From Dryomyza anilis (lineage: Eukaryota > Arthropoda > Insecta > Diptera > Dryomyzidae), in assembly GCA_951804985.1 (NCBI GenBank), contig OX638130.1, positions 123,331,593 to 123,395,592 on the forward strand: a stretch of DNA of 64,000 nucleotides, given 5' to 3'. A program made the translations under genes and the position numbers. Under the pieces are notes generated by a model, which worked only from the letters and a program-made list of their open reading frames with translations, did not search any database and had not been told where the DNA came from. Within the stretch, counting starts at the first letter, position 1; every line of letters begins with the position of its first letter. Below are positions 1-10,600 of the stretch, one piece after another.

Positions 1-378
1 ATTTTCACCAAAATTTAAAATTTTCACTAAAAATTCGAATTTTCACTCAAAATTCGTTTTTTCACTCAAAATTAAAATTTTCAATCAAAATTAAAATTTT
101 TACACAAAATTAATTTTTTCACTCAAAATTTAAATTTTCACTAAAATTTTAAATTTTCATTAAAAATTTAAATTGTCACGAAAAATTCAAAATTTCACTC
201 AAATTTAAAATTTTCACTATAATTCAAATTGTCACTAAAATTTAAAATTTTCATTCAAAATTAAAGTTTTCACTAAAAATTCAAATTTTCACTCAAAATT
301 TTAATTTCACTAAAAATTTTATTTACACTTAAATTCAGTTTTTCATTAAAAAATTAAATTTTTCACTAAAAATTACAT
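1..378. repeat. Degenerate ~24-bp AT-rich tandem array, cut by window edge
   Basis: About 15 to 16 head-to-tail copies of a unit close to TTTTCACTAAAAATTCAAA are visible, with single-base changes and small indels. The array runs off the left edge. The same unit occurs on the other strand at 49.8-50.35 kb, so the two arrays belong to one family. No coding potential is seen. Confidence 0.9.
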
Positions 379-1904
379 GTTTTATTATGTTTACCTTTTT
401 CCAAATTGGAAATCCGATTAACAAAAAAACAAAAAAATTGAACAATGAAACTTTTTTTTTATATATTTTACCAATTCCGCTTTCAAAAGTCTCACATAAA
501 TCAACAAAACGCACGCATTGTAATTGTTAAACTCACCTGCAAAGAAAGGGAAAAAAACAACAATTAAAATTTAATATTTAAAAATGTAATAATTATGTTC
601 GCATTATAGTAATTTTATAAAAACACATAAAATTAATATGAAAGAAATGTCTTTCTTTGCAATAAATTATGTCAAATGCGTGTGAACACAGTTTTTTTTT
701 TGTTGTTGGACGTGTGAACATCGCTTTTTTCGCTTGTCAAGCTGTCAACGACAGCAGCAACACCTTCCTCAACATGTCATAAAACACGAAAAGACACAAA
801 AGCGAAAAGAATTTGCTATAACAACCGCATTAAAGCCCACAAGTGATGACATTTTCCATATCCTGACAGGGCGTGTGGTACGCCGACGTGCGCCGAACCC
901 ACAACAATGCCTACAAAATGCCGCTTAACTGACGTTTTAGTAATTTAATTTGACAGTTAAGATGATCGAAGCAGCAACATGCAAATATTACAAAAAAAAA
1001 TTGAAATGAGAACTCATAAAAATGTCAGTGTGTTTTTCACACGAAGGAGTGAAATACACGACGATGACGACGAGAACGACGACGATGACACCTAACAAAG
1101 CCCTCAAACAATAAAGTGCTGGACATGTCAAAAGTACATTTAGCTGGACTTGCTGCATATTACAATGTAGAAAATAAAAAAAAAATATTAAATTTTTGTG
1201 ACATATTTTAATTGTTGCCTCATATAAAACTTGTGGCACTCCCTATAACAGCGAGCTACACGTTTTGCACTTCACGAGCGCCAACCAAGTGTGCCTTCTT
1301 TTTTGCCACTTCAAGTCAGAGTTTTTATTTTTTTTTTGACAACTAAACATGTTGACAACCGAGCGCTGTAATAATTTGGCCGCTTTTTAAACGTCTTTCT
1401 TTGTCGTTCTTTCACATAGTAATTATTTGTGTCATTTTTTTATATATATTTATGACTATTTTTATATGACAGCACTTTTGTGACACGGCGCTGTCATGTT
1501 GTGATATCTTTTTTATGCCTGATGATTTTTTGCTAATTGACCGGTTTTTGTTTTCAATTTTTTTGTGTTCTTGTTAGTTAACAAGTGTTTTAATTAAAAT
1601 TGAAAAAATAAAGTACCTGGGATTATAACAGGGGCTTTTTTTTATATGCAAGCGAAATATAAAAGTTAAAGGAGGTATTTACTTAGTTTAGAGTACTATA
1701 AAAGAAATATAAAAGTTCTGCTTATGAAATTGTAGGAATAATGGTTTAATCTGTGAGAAACTCACAGAATTCGATCAATTTTTGAAAACCACAAATTTGA
1801 AAAATGGTTTAAATGTTCTTCATTACTACAGCAATACGTTTCATTAAATTAAATATTAGATATTCTTAAAATAAAGAAAATAATAGTAATTGTAAAAGTA
1901 CAAA
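379..1904. other. AT-rich non-coding stretch, probably intronic
   Basis: I see no convincing gene. It holds a recursive splice site at 536/537, a somewhat GC-richer patch at 720-930 with a 64-codon plus frame that lacks recognisable features, and a GAC-rich microsatellite patch near 1060-1090. Confidence 0.6.
520..566 (-). promoter_or_regulatory. Recursive splice site (ratchet point), minus strand
   Basis: On the minus strand a long pyrimidine tract ends in TTTCTTTGCAG and is followed at once by GTGAGTTTAA. A strong 3' splice site thus abuts a strong 5' splice site with no exon between, at 537|536. This matches the Y(n)NCAG|GTRAGT signature of recursive splicing known from long fly introns. 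It fits the view that this part of the window is inside a very long minus-strand intron. It could also be a chance juxtaposition, or the 5' edge of an exon that merely begins with GTGAGT. Confidence 0.65.
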
Positions 1905-2868
1905 ATCATATCGTCAAAGGGGAGAATGTGAATTTCTTGACATTTGTGTTTTTTTTTACATTTTCGAATGTAGTTTTTCCACAAGTTTACTGTGCCATCA
2001 TTATGTATAGTTTTGTTGAATATTGCTAGCCACAAAAGATAAAACAAAAAGGGCGAATTCGAAAAATTGAAAATCTTGTCATGCCAATAGGGCGAATCAT
2101 TTCCTTTTTTTGCCATAACTTGTTATTTGTATAAGATAAAATAGTGGTGTAAATGCATTAATTAGTTGTTTTTAAAGTACTTAAAGATTGGCATCATTAT
2201 TTTAAAATATATTTTTTTTAATTTTTTATTATTTGCAAGTAAATTTTTGGCAAATTACTTTTAAATAATGCTGCCAATCGATAGATTATTTAAAATCAAT
2301 TAATTAATGCGTTTACATTACTATTTTATTTTGTTCCAATAAAAAGTTATGGTGAAAAAACGAAAAGATTCGCCCTTTTGACATAACAAAATTTTCAATT
2401 TATCGATTTTTTTTGTTTTTTTACTATAACTTTTTATTGATGCAAGATAAAATATTGATGTTAAGGCAATAATTGTTTGTTTTTAAAGCACCTATCGATT
2501 AGAAATATTGTTAAAAAATATTTTGACAAACATTTTTCTTCAAATATCAAATTAATGTTTGGTTAATTATTTTTAAATAATGATGCCAATTGATAGGTGC
2601 TTTGAAAACAAACATTGAATGCCTTTACATCACTATTTTATCTTGCGCAAATAAAGAGTTATAGCAAAACATTTGCGTTTTGCAGGATATAGCGACACAT
2701 AATACGTATTTATTATTCAGTAAGTTGTCCAAATCCAAAGATATTTTATATACGTTATAATAATTGATGAATAAACGAAAATAACGAAAAAAAAATGTTT
2801 ACTAATTTTCAAAAAACTTTAAAATTTGATTTTCCAATATTTTTAAAAATGCATGACACTGACAATAT
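1905..2868. mobile_element. Foldback element, copy 1
   Basis: The left end begins TATCGTCA followed by AAGGGGAGAATGTG. The right end reads GCATGACACTGACAATA, a diverged inverted copy that has lost the GGGGCGAAT block. Inside are two long imperfect palindromes built on arms such as GCACCTATCGATTGGCATCA and its complement, plus GGGCGAATC blocks next to TATAACTTTTTATT. Its left terminal segment matches the right terminal segment of copy 4 in reverse, so copies 1 and 4 lie in opposite orientation. No transposase frame is present; the 86-codon minus frame at 1856-2116 falls mostly in the element and looks accidental. Confidence 0.75.
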
Positions 2869-3428
2869 TTAAATTTAATTTTTCCAAAAAAAAAAAAATT
2901 AAATTCAATATTACCAGTACTTGAAAATAATTAAAATATAAACGATGTGCCCGAGACACACATTTTGGTTTTTGTAGAATTTTAATTAGTAAAAGACCAA
3001 ATATGCAAGGTCCATGATTTAGCACCGGTTATGTATTTAGTATTTTTAACTTAGCATCAAGCGAAAAGTCGAATGATCGAATTGTGTTGGCCATGATCTA
3101 TTTTTCACTAATAACGAAATACAGAAATCATATTAAAACCCTATATCACATGACAATACCCTAATTTAATTCAATTTAATTAAGACCATAGTATATATAA
3201 ATTAAATATTATTAAAATAAAACTTTAATAATCGTGAAATAAACTAAAAACATTAATCATTTCCCTACCGGATGTATGGCACTCGTAACGCATAGACAAA
3301 AGCGCCACACACGTGAACCGCACGAACTACACAAACCAAATCAATCAAAAATATGAGCTCAACATAAGACATATATTACATGAATATGCTGAGTATCAAA
3401 TAAAATAAAAAATAAATAAAAACACGCA
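2869..3428. other. AT-rich non-coding stretch
   Basis: Nothing recognisable. The patch at 3265-3330 is slightly GC-richer but has no coherent frame. Confidence 0.6.
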
Positions 3429-3529
3429 ACAAAAGATTAACGTCTACCCGCGATATTGGTGCCAGCAGAAGAAGTAGAATAAATCGAAGAAAAAGGCGCG
3501 GCAACCGGCGCCTCATAAACGTTGAATCT
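3429..3529 (-). CDS. Candidate terminal or internal exon of unidentified minus-strand gene
   Basis: On the minus strand a pyrimidine-rich acceptor (TGTGCCTTGCTCTAAG) leads into about 100 bases of GC-richer sequence. This encodes FNVYEAPVAAPFSSIYSTSS then AGTNIAGRR and a TAA stop. The exon begins with the last base of a codon, which fits the exon ending at 36001 (it leaves two bases, AG); the joined codon AGA gives Arg. The peptide is rich in Ala, Ser and Pro and has a YEAP motif that echoes YAEP in the upstream exon. A weak alternative donor (GG|GTAGAC) near the end could extend the gene leftwards instead of stopping. No family is recognised. Intervening exons cannot be excluded. Confidence 0.4.
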
Positions 3530-5264
3530 TAGAGCAAGGCACAGCTTCTTCTACTTCTGCTATAGACGAATGTATCCTACAGATAACTTGGGTACAGGTC
3601 AAGTTCCACCAACCAACCAAAAAACAAAAAAAGCAATCAAACTGTGAAACCCATAAACCATAAAAGCGAAACCCTTGGATGGCTTTGCGTTAATATTTCA
3701 CAGGCTGGCGCTCACAGAGAACCACTGTAGAATAATATACTATATATCTTTGTATCTGCACAGTATGTAGTATCTATATCTGGAGGTACATCAATGAATT
3801 TTATTGTGCGTGACACTTTGATGAATGTTTATGCAGAGTATAGAGTGTTTTCGAGTTAAGTCGGGGGTCGGTCTAAGAATTCTCTTCACACTTGGGTTAT
3901 TTGTTTTGCAGCCGGATTTTATAACTTTTTCTATATTTATTTGTTTATCTTTCATTCTATTGAGATGCTTTACTGTTTCTTGTTTTATGATGTTTTCTGG
4001 TTGTTTTGCTGTAATTAGTTAAAATGTTCAGTGTTTCTATAAATAAACAAAAAAGCAGACACATGTGTGGTATGCCTCGTCGTTGAGTTCCGTTTTACCA
4101 AACACTACGCATAGTTTGTATCCATTTTACAAGACATTGGCATTTATTATGTTCAACGATTAGTCTGCCGTTGCCGTTTCGAGTGTGGGAGCAGCAGCAG
4201 ATTGACATTTTTCCGGATTTCAAGTATCCAATACCGCCGCAAATCATATGGCGTCGATTTTCATAATTAGAAAACTTGCGGCGGGCGACAGAGACTATAG
4301 CATATTTTAACACATGTTACAACTTCTGATGCCGATGCTGCTGCTGATGATGATGATTTTATTTTTGTGATTTTATGAAAAACTGACATTTTTACTAATT
4401 TTTTATTGCTCACAAATTTGTTGTGAAGTGAAATATTGTTTTATGCTTGTGCGCTGATTAATTTCATAGATCTATCAATGTCGGTGCTTTGGATTTTTAA
4501 TGGAAAAAGTAACGCTTTAGTGTTTTATGGTTTCGCCTCTTTTATTTTTTCCGCAGAAACTGAAAACACTTCACATATAATATTGCAGACGTTGATTGAA
4601 AAGTAAAATTAAAAAAGGGGTATTTCAGAAAAACAAAAACAAAAAACAATTGTTCTTATTGCAGGAACCCTTACAAGGACGACAAAAGTTATAGGTTTTT
4701 CGCTGTTGTTGTTGCTGTTGCTGTGTATTGGCATCACAAAAGTGTGTTGAGTGTTTTCCGTTGCCAGTGGCAGATTCAAGGCTGCTGTGCTATGATGTTG
4801 TCGTTGCTGGCATCTGAAGTGGCAACAATTGTAAGTGGCAACAATTGCAAAAGTGCAGCTGCAACAGCAACATGGCCACAGAAGCCAAGCAATTTCTCAC
4901 TTTTGATTGCAATTGGTTTTTTTGTTTTGTTGTTGTTTTTTTGTTGTTGAAAATATAAACAATTGTTATGAGTTTTAATATGCAAAAGCATATAAGAGGT
5001 TTCGCAAATTTGAGCTAATTTTAAACTTTAAAGTAATAGCTTATTATATTTTTTAGATTTTCGAATATTAATATAAATAAAGTGGATGCAGGAAGGCTTC
5101 AATGAGAGTCTTAGATTTGTAGATGTTTTAATAAAAATGTCCTATTACTTGCTCCCAAATGACGTTGAATTTACCCTCCACTTTTAAGTGGTGGGAGTTT
5201 TAGTAATGATTTTATTCAGTATTTGATGAAAGTGTTGATAATCAAAGTCTGGTGATTTTTAGTA
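3530..5264. other. Non-coding stretch with short trinucleotide tracts
   Basis: No gene supported. Two GTATCT hexamers lie at 3752 and 3770. CAG/GAT tracts occur near 4195 and 4330, and GTT-type tracts near 4700 and 4930. A good plus-strand acceptor (TTCTTATTGCAG) ends near 4665 and is followed by an open frame starting NPYKDDKSYRFF, but no donor is seen and the rest of the frame is trinucleotide-derived. Confidence 0.5.
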
Positions 5265-5866
5265 TATAGTATTGGTGTGGTGAATTTTTGGTGTGGTGAA
5301 TTTTTAATGTGGTGAGTTTTTGGTGTGGTGAGTTTTGCTGTGGTGAGTTTTCGGTGTGGTGAGTTTTTGGTGTGTTGAGTTTTTGTTGTGGTAAGTTTTT
5401 GGTGTGCTGAGTTTTTTGGTGTAGTAAATTTTTGATGTGGGGAATTTTGGATATGATGAGTATAGTTGTGGCGAGTTTTATAAGGTAAGTTTTGGTTTGG
5501 TTAGTTTTGCTGTGCTGAATATTTGGTGTGGTGAGTTTTTGGTGTGGTGAGTTCTTGGTTTGGTTAGTTTTGCTGTGCTGAATATTTGGTGTGGTGAGTT
5601 TTCGGTGTGGTGAGTTTTTGGTGTGGTGAGTTTTTGGTGTGTTGAGTTCTTGGTGTGGTGAGTTTTTTGGTGTGGTAAATTTTTGATGTGAATTTTGGAT
5701 ATTATGAGTATTGTTGTGGCGATTTTTATGAGGTAAGTTTTAGTATGGTTAGTTTTACTGTGCAGAGTTTTTGGTGTGGTTAGTTTGTATTGTGGTGAGT
5801 TTTGTTAGGGTGATTTTTTGTTGTGGTGAGTTTTATTATGACGAGTTTTGGTGTGGTGAGAAAAAG
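5265..5866. repeat. GTGGTGAGTTTTTG minisatellite
   Basis: Around 40 copies of a 14- to 15-base unit of the form GTGGTGAGTTTTTG are present, with frequent substitutions. A higher-order duplication is visible: a segment with TTTGGTTAGTTTTGCTGTGCTGAATA appears twice (near 5495 and 5560). The same unit recurs at 10.79-11.02 kb inside an inserted element. Confidence 0.9.
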
Positions 5867-7377
5867 ATAACTGAAGTCATACACATTATAATTCAAAACG
5901 TTTCGGTAATTTGGATTTTTAGTTTTCTCTGATTAAAATCGAAATGAACGAGAAGGGATAAACTGAAATGTAAACCGTATTTGTTCAGGTTTTAATCCTT
6001 GGTTTTAAGTATAATGAGATCAGTGAAGATTTTTTGTCTGGCTGTATAGACATTCAACGTCATACAGACCTCTCGACCTATCAATAAACTGGTCATTATT
6101 TGGAGAATTTGATTCCATTTAAAATTCTCCGATTGAAGACCAGTTCATTGATAGTTCTAAAGGTCTGCATGAGGTATTAATTAACCCCTCCAAAAGTTGC
6201 CGGTTGGTTTCATGTAAAAGGGGCAGAACTAGGACCATTTTATAATATTTTCCCATAGGGTAATTACAAGAATAGAATTAAAAATTTAAGAGGCATCAAA
6301 AATAAACTGAACCCATTGAACAAACACATTTAATATAAAGTTATATCAATCCACACTATAACAGTTATTCAAAATATTCTCATAATATTCCCAACTCTAT
6401 TAAAGCTGTCTAACATACTTTTGTAACTTAATTCAAAATTGCACCACTCCGACGACACTGGCACCGAATTAACCCCAGCAGAGCCTTTCTTTGCCACATT
6501 TTCCAATAAAGTTTTTAATTATGCATAAAGTGCATTCAGAACTCCAGAATTTCAATTCGTAACTGGTAGCAAAGTTTATTTATTTTCCGCCAACATTATT
6601 TTGCACAATGATGCAAAACCAAATGCGCCGAGTGCTACGAGTGCAGGATGCCAGCAAAAAATCCGAGTATGTAGTACCTACTATGAGATCCCGACTTCTC
6701 CGATACAGCAACCAACAGTCGTCGCCAACTATCTACGTTCACGCACTGCTGCGGTCGGCGAGAGTTTATGACAAACTCCTTCGTTGCCCGGCACAACGAA
6801 CAAATACCAAACTTTTTCCACTCTACTAATGACCTAGTTTTACATATTTCAATAGTTTAGTTCAGTAGGTTCGCAGCGCCAACACCAGGATAACTTAATG
6901 GCACGTAGTACCTGCCTGCCTAGGCAGCTTATATATAATTCAGAGGGTGTGGGAAAACTTACTGAAAACTTTCTACTTTTGGGTTTGATTTCGATTTCGC
7001 AAAAGGTTCGACTTTGTTACATTTTTTGTGCAAATACAGCGATTTGTTGCAATATTATTTGTGATAAATTCAAATATGTCCTCTTAACCTAGGTGGCAGC
7101 AGCAATATTTGGCTGTGGCCTCAACTCATATGAAGTTGAAGTCAAAGTTAAGTTCTCTGGAAGAATAAAAAGACGATGGATGATGGAGAATGAAAAGGAC
7201 AACATGTGAAAAAGCAGAAAGTGTAAGTGGATGCTGACGACGAAGACGACGGCCTAAGAAGTTGAGGGATAAAAAGTTGCGGAAACTTTCGATACGCAAA
7301 CTTCAAAATAACCTAGTATTTTGAAGCCATAATTCTGCTACTTCGTTGGCATTAAGTTGCTGAAGCAGCAGCATTAG
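5867..7377. other. Non-coding stretch left of the hAT element
   Basis: Apart from the hairpin at 6061-6171 nothing is established. A 73-codon plus frame at 6608-6829 lies in moderately GC-rich sequence but has no recognisable domain or splice context. A possible plus acceptor near 7093 precedes a 38-codon open frame, unsupported by a donor. Confidence 0.5.
6061..6171. ncRNA. Pre-miRNA-sized hairpin or small MITE
   Basis: Two ~50-base arms (6061-6110 and 6122-6171) pair around an 11-base loop. Comparing the arms I count about 40 matched positions. The matched blocks include AAATTCTCC, GACCAGTT, ATTGATAG and AGGTCTG, with isolated mismatches spread along the stem. Size and single-mismatch pattern suit a microRNA precursor, but a short inverted-repeat transposon relic would look the same. 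Confidence 0.35.
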
Positions 7378-7385
7378 TGGGGATC
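7378..7385. repeat. hAT target-site duplication, left copy
   Basis: TGGGGATC directly precedes the CAAGGAATGAAACC end and is repeated exactly at 15255-15262. Eight bases is the duplication size made by hAT transposases. Confidence 0.95.
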
Positions 7386-7545
7386 CAAGGAATGAAACCT
7401 AAACGAATATCGGTTACGGTTTCGGTTTCGGTTTTCGTTCGAGTTTCGGTTTCGGTTACGGTTTCGGTTTTAATTTTCATAATATAACGGTTTCGGTATA
7501 CCGGTTCCAGCTTTTCGGTTTCGGTTTCAGTTTCGGTTTTTGTAA
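7386..7545. repeat. hAT left terminal inverted repeat and subterminal CGGTTTCGG array
   Basis: After the 14-base end there are about a dozen close copies of CGGTTTCGG or CGGTTACGG up to about 7540. These are probable transposase binding sites by analogy with Ac; that role is inference. Confidence 0.8.
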
Positions 7546-7606
7546 AAATAAAAACAACATAATTATTTTTAATAAATATTTTATTAAAATGTATACTTAG
7601 TATATA

Positions 7607-10600
7607 TTATTCCAAACCAAATAAGTGGTTGGATCTAATTAGCATTATTGCTTTTAAAACTCTGCTGTCCATACGACTCCTTAGTGGGTTCATTATGAAT
7701 TTCACCCCAGAAAACAATCTTTCGACGCTGACCTGGGTCGCTGGTACCCCAAGGGCGACTTCGGATAATTGAAATAGGTGTGGCTTGGTCAACGCATTAG
7801 CCTTCCACCATTCCAAAATGTTAACATCCTTGTTAACACGTTTCATATTTCCAAACGATTTAAGAAGCGGCACAATTGTTTCTTCGTGCTTTGATTTTTG
7901 GAATCGTAAATCAATTTGGCTCTCCTGCTCAATAGATCGAAGCATCTGCTCCAAATCATCGGAAGTTTTTGACGTACTTTTTAGAGATTCCAAGGACGTG
8001 TCAGTCACGACAACCGTAAGCTTTTCCTTGATACAAATCATTTTACAATATAATTTTGTAAGTATACCAATAGCTTCGTTTACTTGACTGGAACTTAGCA
8101 TTACATTCCACCGAGGATCTAAATAAATTGCTGCCAAAAATGCATCGTTGCCAAACAACATATTTTCGCGTTTCTCTATTTCCATGTACAAAAAGTGAGC
8201 AAATGTAGAATTTACCTTCTTGGTTTCGATTTTGCATGTTAACCACACTGCGTAGAAATCGCCAAAGGTAAATTGCTCCTTCTGCATTTTTTTTGTTGCA
8301 ATATCCGCTGGTTTTAACGCCTCCACCAAGCCATTTATTTTTATTAAAGTGGAGTTATCCATGTGGTATTCTTTGTTGGCTGCCGCAAGATTTTGGCAGA
8401 ATTGTTGCACTTCAGGGTCTGTAAAAGCGCGAAGCATGGCATAAGAAGAGTTCCAGCGAGTTGGGCAATCAATTGGAGGCCTTGCAATGCTTTGATTGCT
8501 TAAAAGCACATTAATATTTGGAGCTCTTAGCTTTTTTACTATTGCTCTGGCTTTTGCCAATACCTTGCAAACGTCTGCCGATTTTAGAAGAGCGTTAATC
8601 GCAAGTTGCAGAGTATGCGCAGCACATCGTACACCTAGTCATAAAGGCAATTTGTTTTAATTGACGCATATTTTATGCTTATCAGTATTTTTGTGAAAAC
8701 AAAATATAATATAACGGCCTATTTATATTTTAAATAATAATTCATAATTTTGAAATATAACCCCAATATGCCACAGGGTAAGCGTTTGAAAAAATAATCA
8801 TAATTGCCTTTAAGGTGTAGTGTAGCATTACCAAAAAAAGGCAGTGAAAATTAGGAACAAAAATGTATTGAACGGGATAATTTATTAAAAAATACCTTTT
8901 TATTATCCTATATGAGGATCCTCTTTTTTTAGTTATTTTGTAGGATTAAGTCAATATTTAAAAGCAAAAAACTAAATATAGGTTAATTTGATTCCGAGTT
9001 GAAAATAAGGCTAGATCTTGATTTGAAGTAAACGTTGAAATCAATTTAAGAATTAGTGTTTATATTGATTGGAGAATAAGGAAATTTTCAAGTTCAGGTT
9101 AAGCTACCAGTTTTTATTGAAAAAGCTACGATTCTTAAATTTAGGATAAAGGTTTTTCAAACATTAACCTCAACTCTATGATTGGAAAGTAATGATAAAT
9201 TTCAAATCATTCGCAAGTGAATATTAAGTGCAATGGCATATTGGGACAACATTAGAAACAGTAAAAAACTGAATAAACTACTTAAATTTACCTGTCACGA
9301 GTCTCTCTAGTGGTAAAGCATTGAGTTCGTCATCCAGCAAGTTATCATTCGCGTAATCCTCGCCATTTTCTAAATCATTGTCCAAATCATCGTTATCATC
9401 AGACTCGCCCATTATTGAAACACATTTGATCATATTTGTGCCATTGTCTGTGGTGCATGCATAGATTTGATCCATGGAAATGCCGAACTCTTGGAGGACT
9501 TCCACGGTGACTTTCTTCAAGTGCTCAGCGGTGTGCCTCTCCCAAAGTTCTTCTGTAGCGAGTGAGCGCAGCACGACTTGCCCATTTTCAATGTATTGCA
9601 CATTAATACCTGTAAAGAATCCATTAGGCAATTAAACGGCGATCTTAAATTGAAACAATTACGGATTTATGATTATTTTCGAAAATCTGTATAAGAATCG
9701 GATGCTTTTAGCTAATCTGACTTTAAAAATATAGATGAACTTACCTAAAAATGATCTATTTAAATGGGTTAGGCCATCTAATTTTAAACACAGGACTCTT
9801 CCTTCTACGTCTTTGGTGATTTGTTCCAATATATCTTTGGATTTTTTGATGACATCATCTCGCACATTGTGTGCGTTAATGGAAAATTGGCCTCCAAAAG
9901 CTTCCAAAATTGGGTCCAATATTTTTCTGAAACCGGAATCATCCATCATGGCAAATGCCCTTCCATTAACCGAACACATCTCAACGCATGCATCTTTGAC
10001 AATTTGCTTACTCAAACGCACATGAATTTGAGGATTGAGCATTTGCGTTATTTTTTGTTCTTTTGCAGTTTTTTCAACGCTTGGTGTTTTTTTCACCTCT
10101 TTATTTTTAAATATCTGCAAAGCTGTCTCGTATTCCTCTCGATGCTTATTTTTTATGTGTTGCGTCAGATTAGATCCATGGTCACTCTACATAATGAAGA
10201 AGAAAATAATTATGTTTAGCTTGGAGTAGCTGCTTCATAGCGCTATGAAACAAATTGCCATTCTTCCGAAAAAGGAACATTTTTTGCCGCTTTTCCACGG
10301 ACACAGGTTACAAAATGTCCTATGAATTTCATAAAATAAATGCCTCGTTTGGGCGTAAATTTTTCATTGGGGCGCCAATTTCAATCGTAGAACATTAAAC
10401 GGTAATTATATAGTTAATTCCTGGTAACAAAAAAGGGTTAAGTACATTTTTTTCACTTTTCAGTTAATAAAAACTATTTAAAATTGCCAACACTCCGATT
10501 TTTTTTGTTTAAAAAAAAAGTTATCATATAAGCTACGTATGTATTGTTTGGTTTGCAAAGAAAAAAACTCAAAATTTTCATGTAATTAGGCTTAAAATTG

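Noticed and set aside
4655..4950. Plus-strand exon starting NPYKDDKSYRFF after a good acceptor
   Set aside because: No donor or upstream exon; the rest of the frame is GTT/GCA trinucleotide sequence open on both strands.
7785..8087. 100-codon plus frame
   Set aside because: Antisense of the transposase exon 4.
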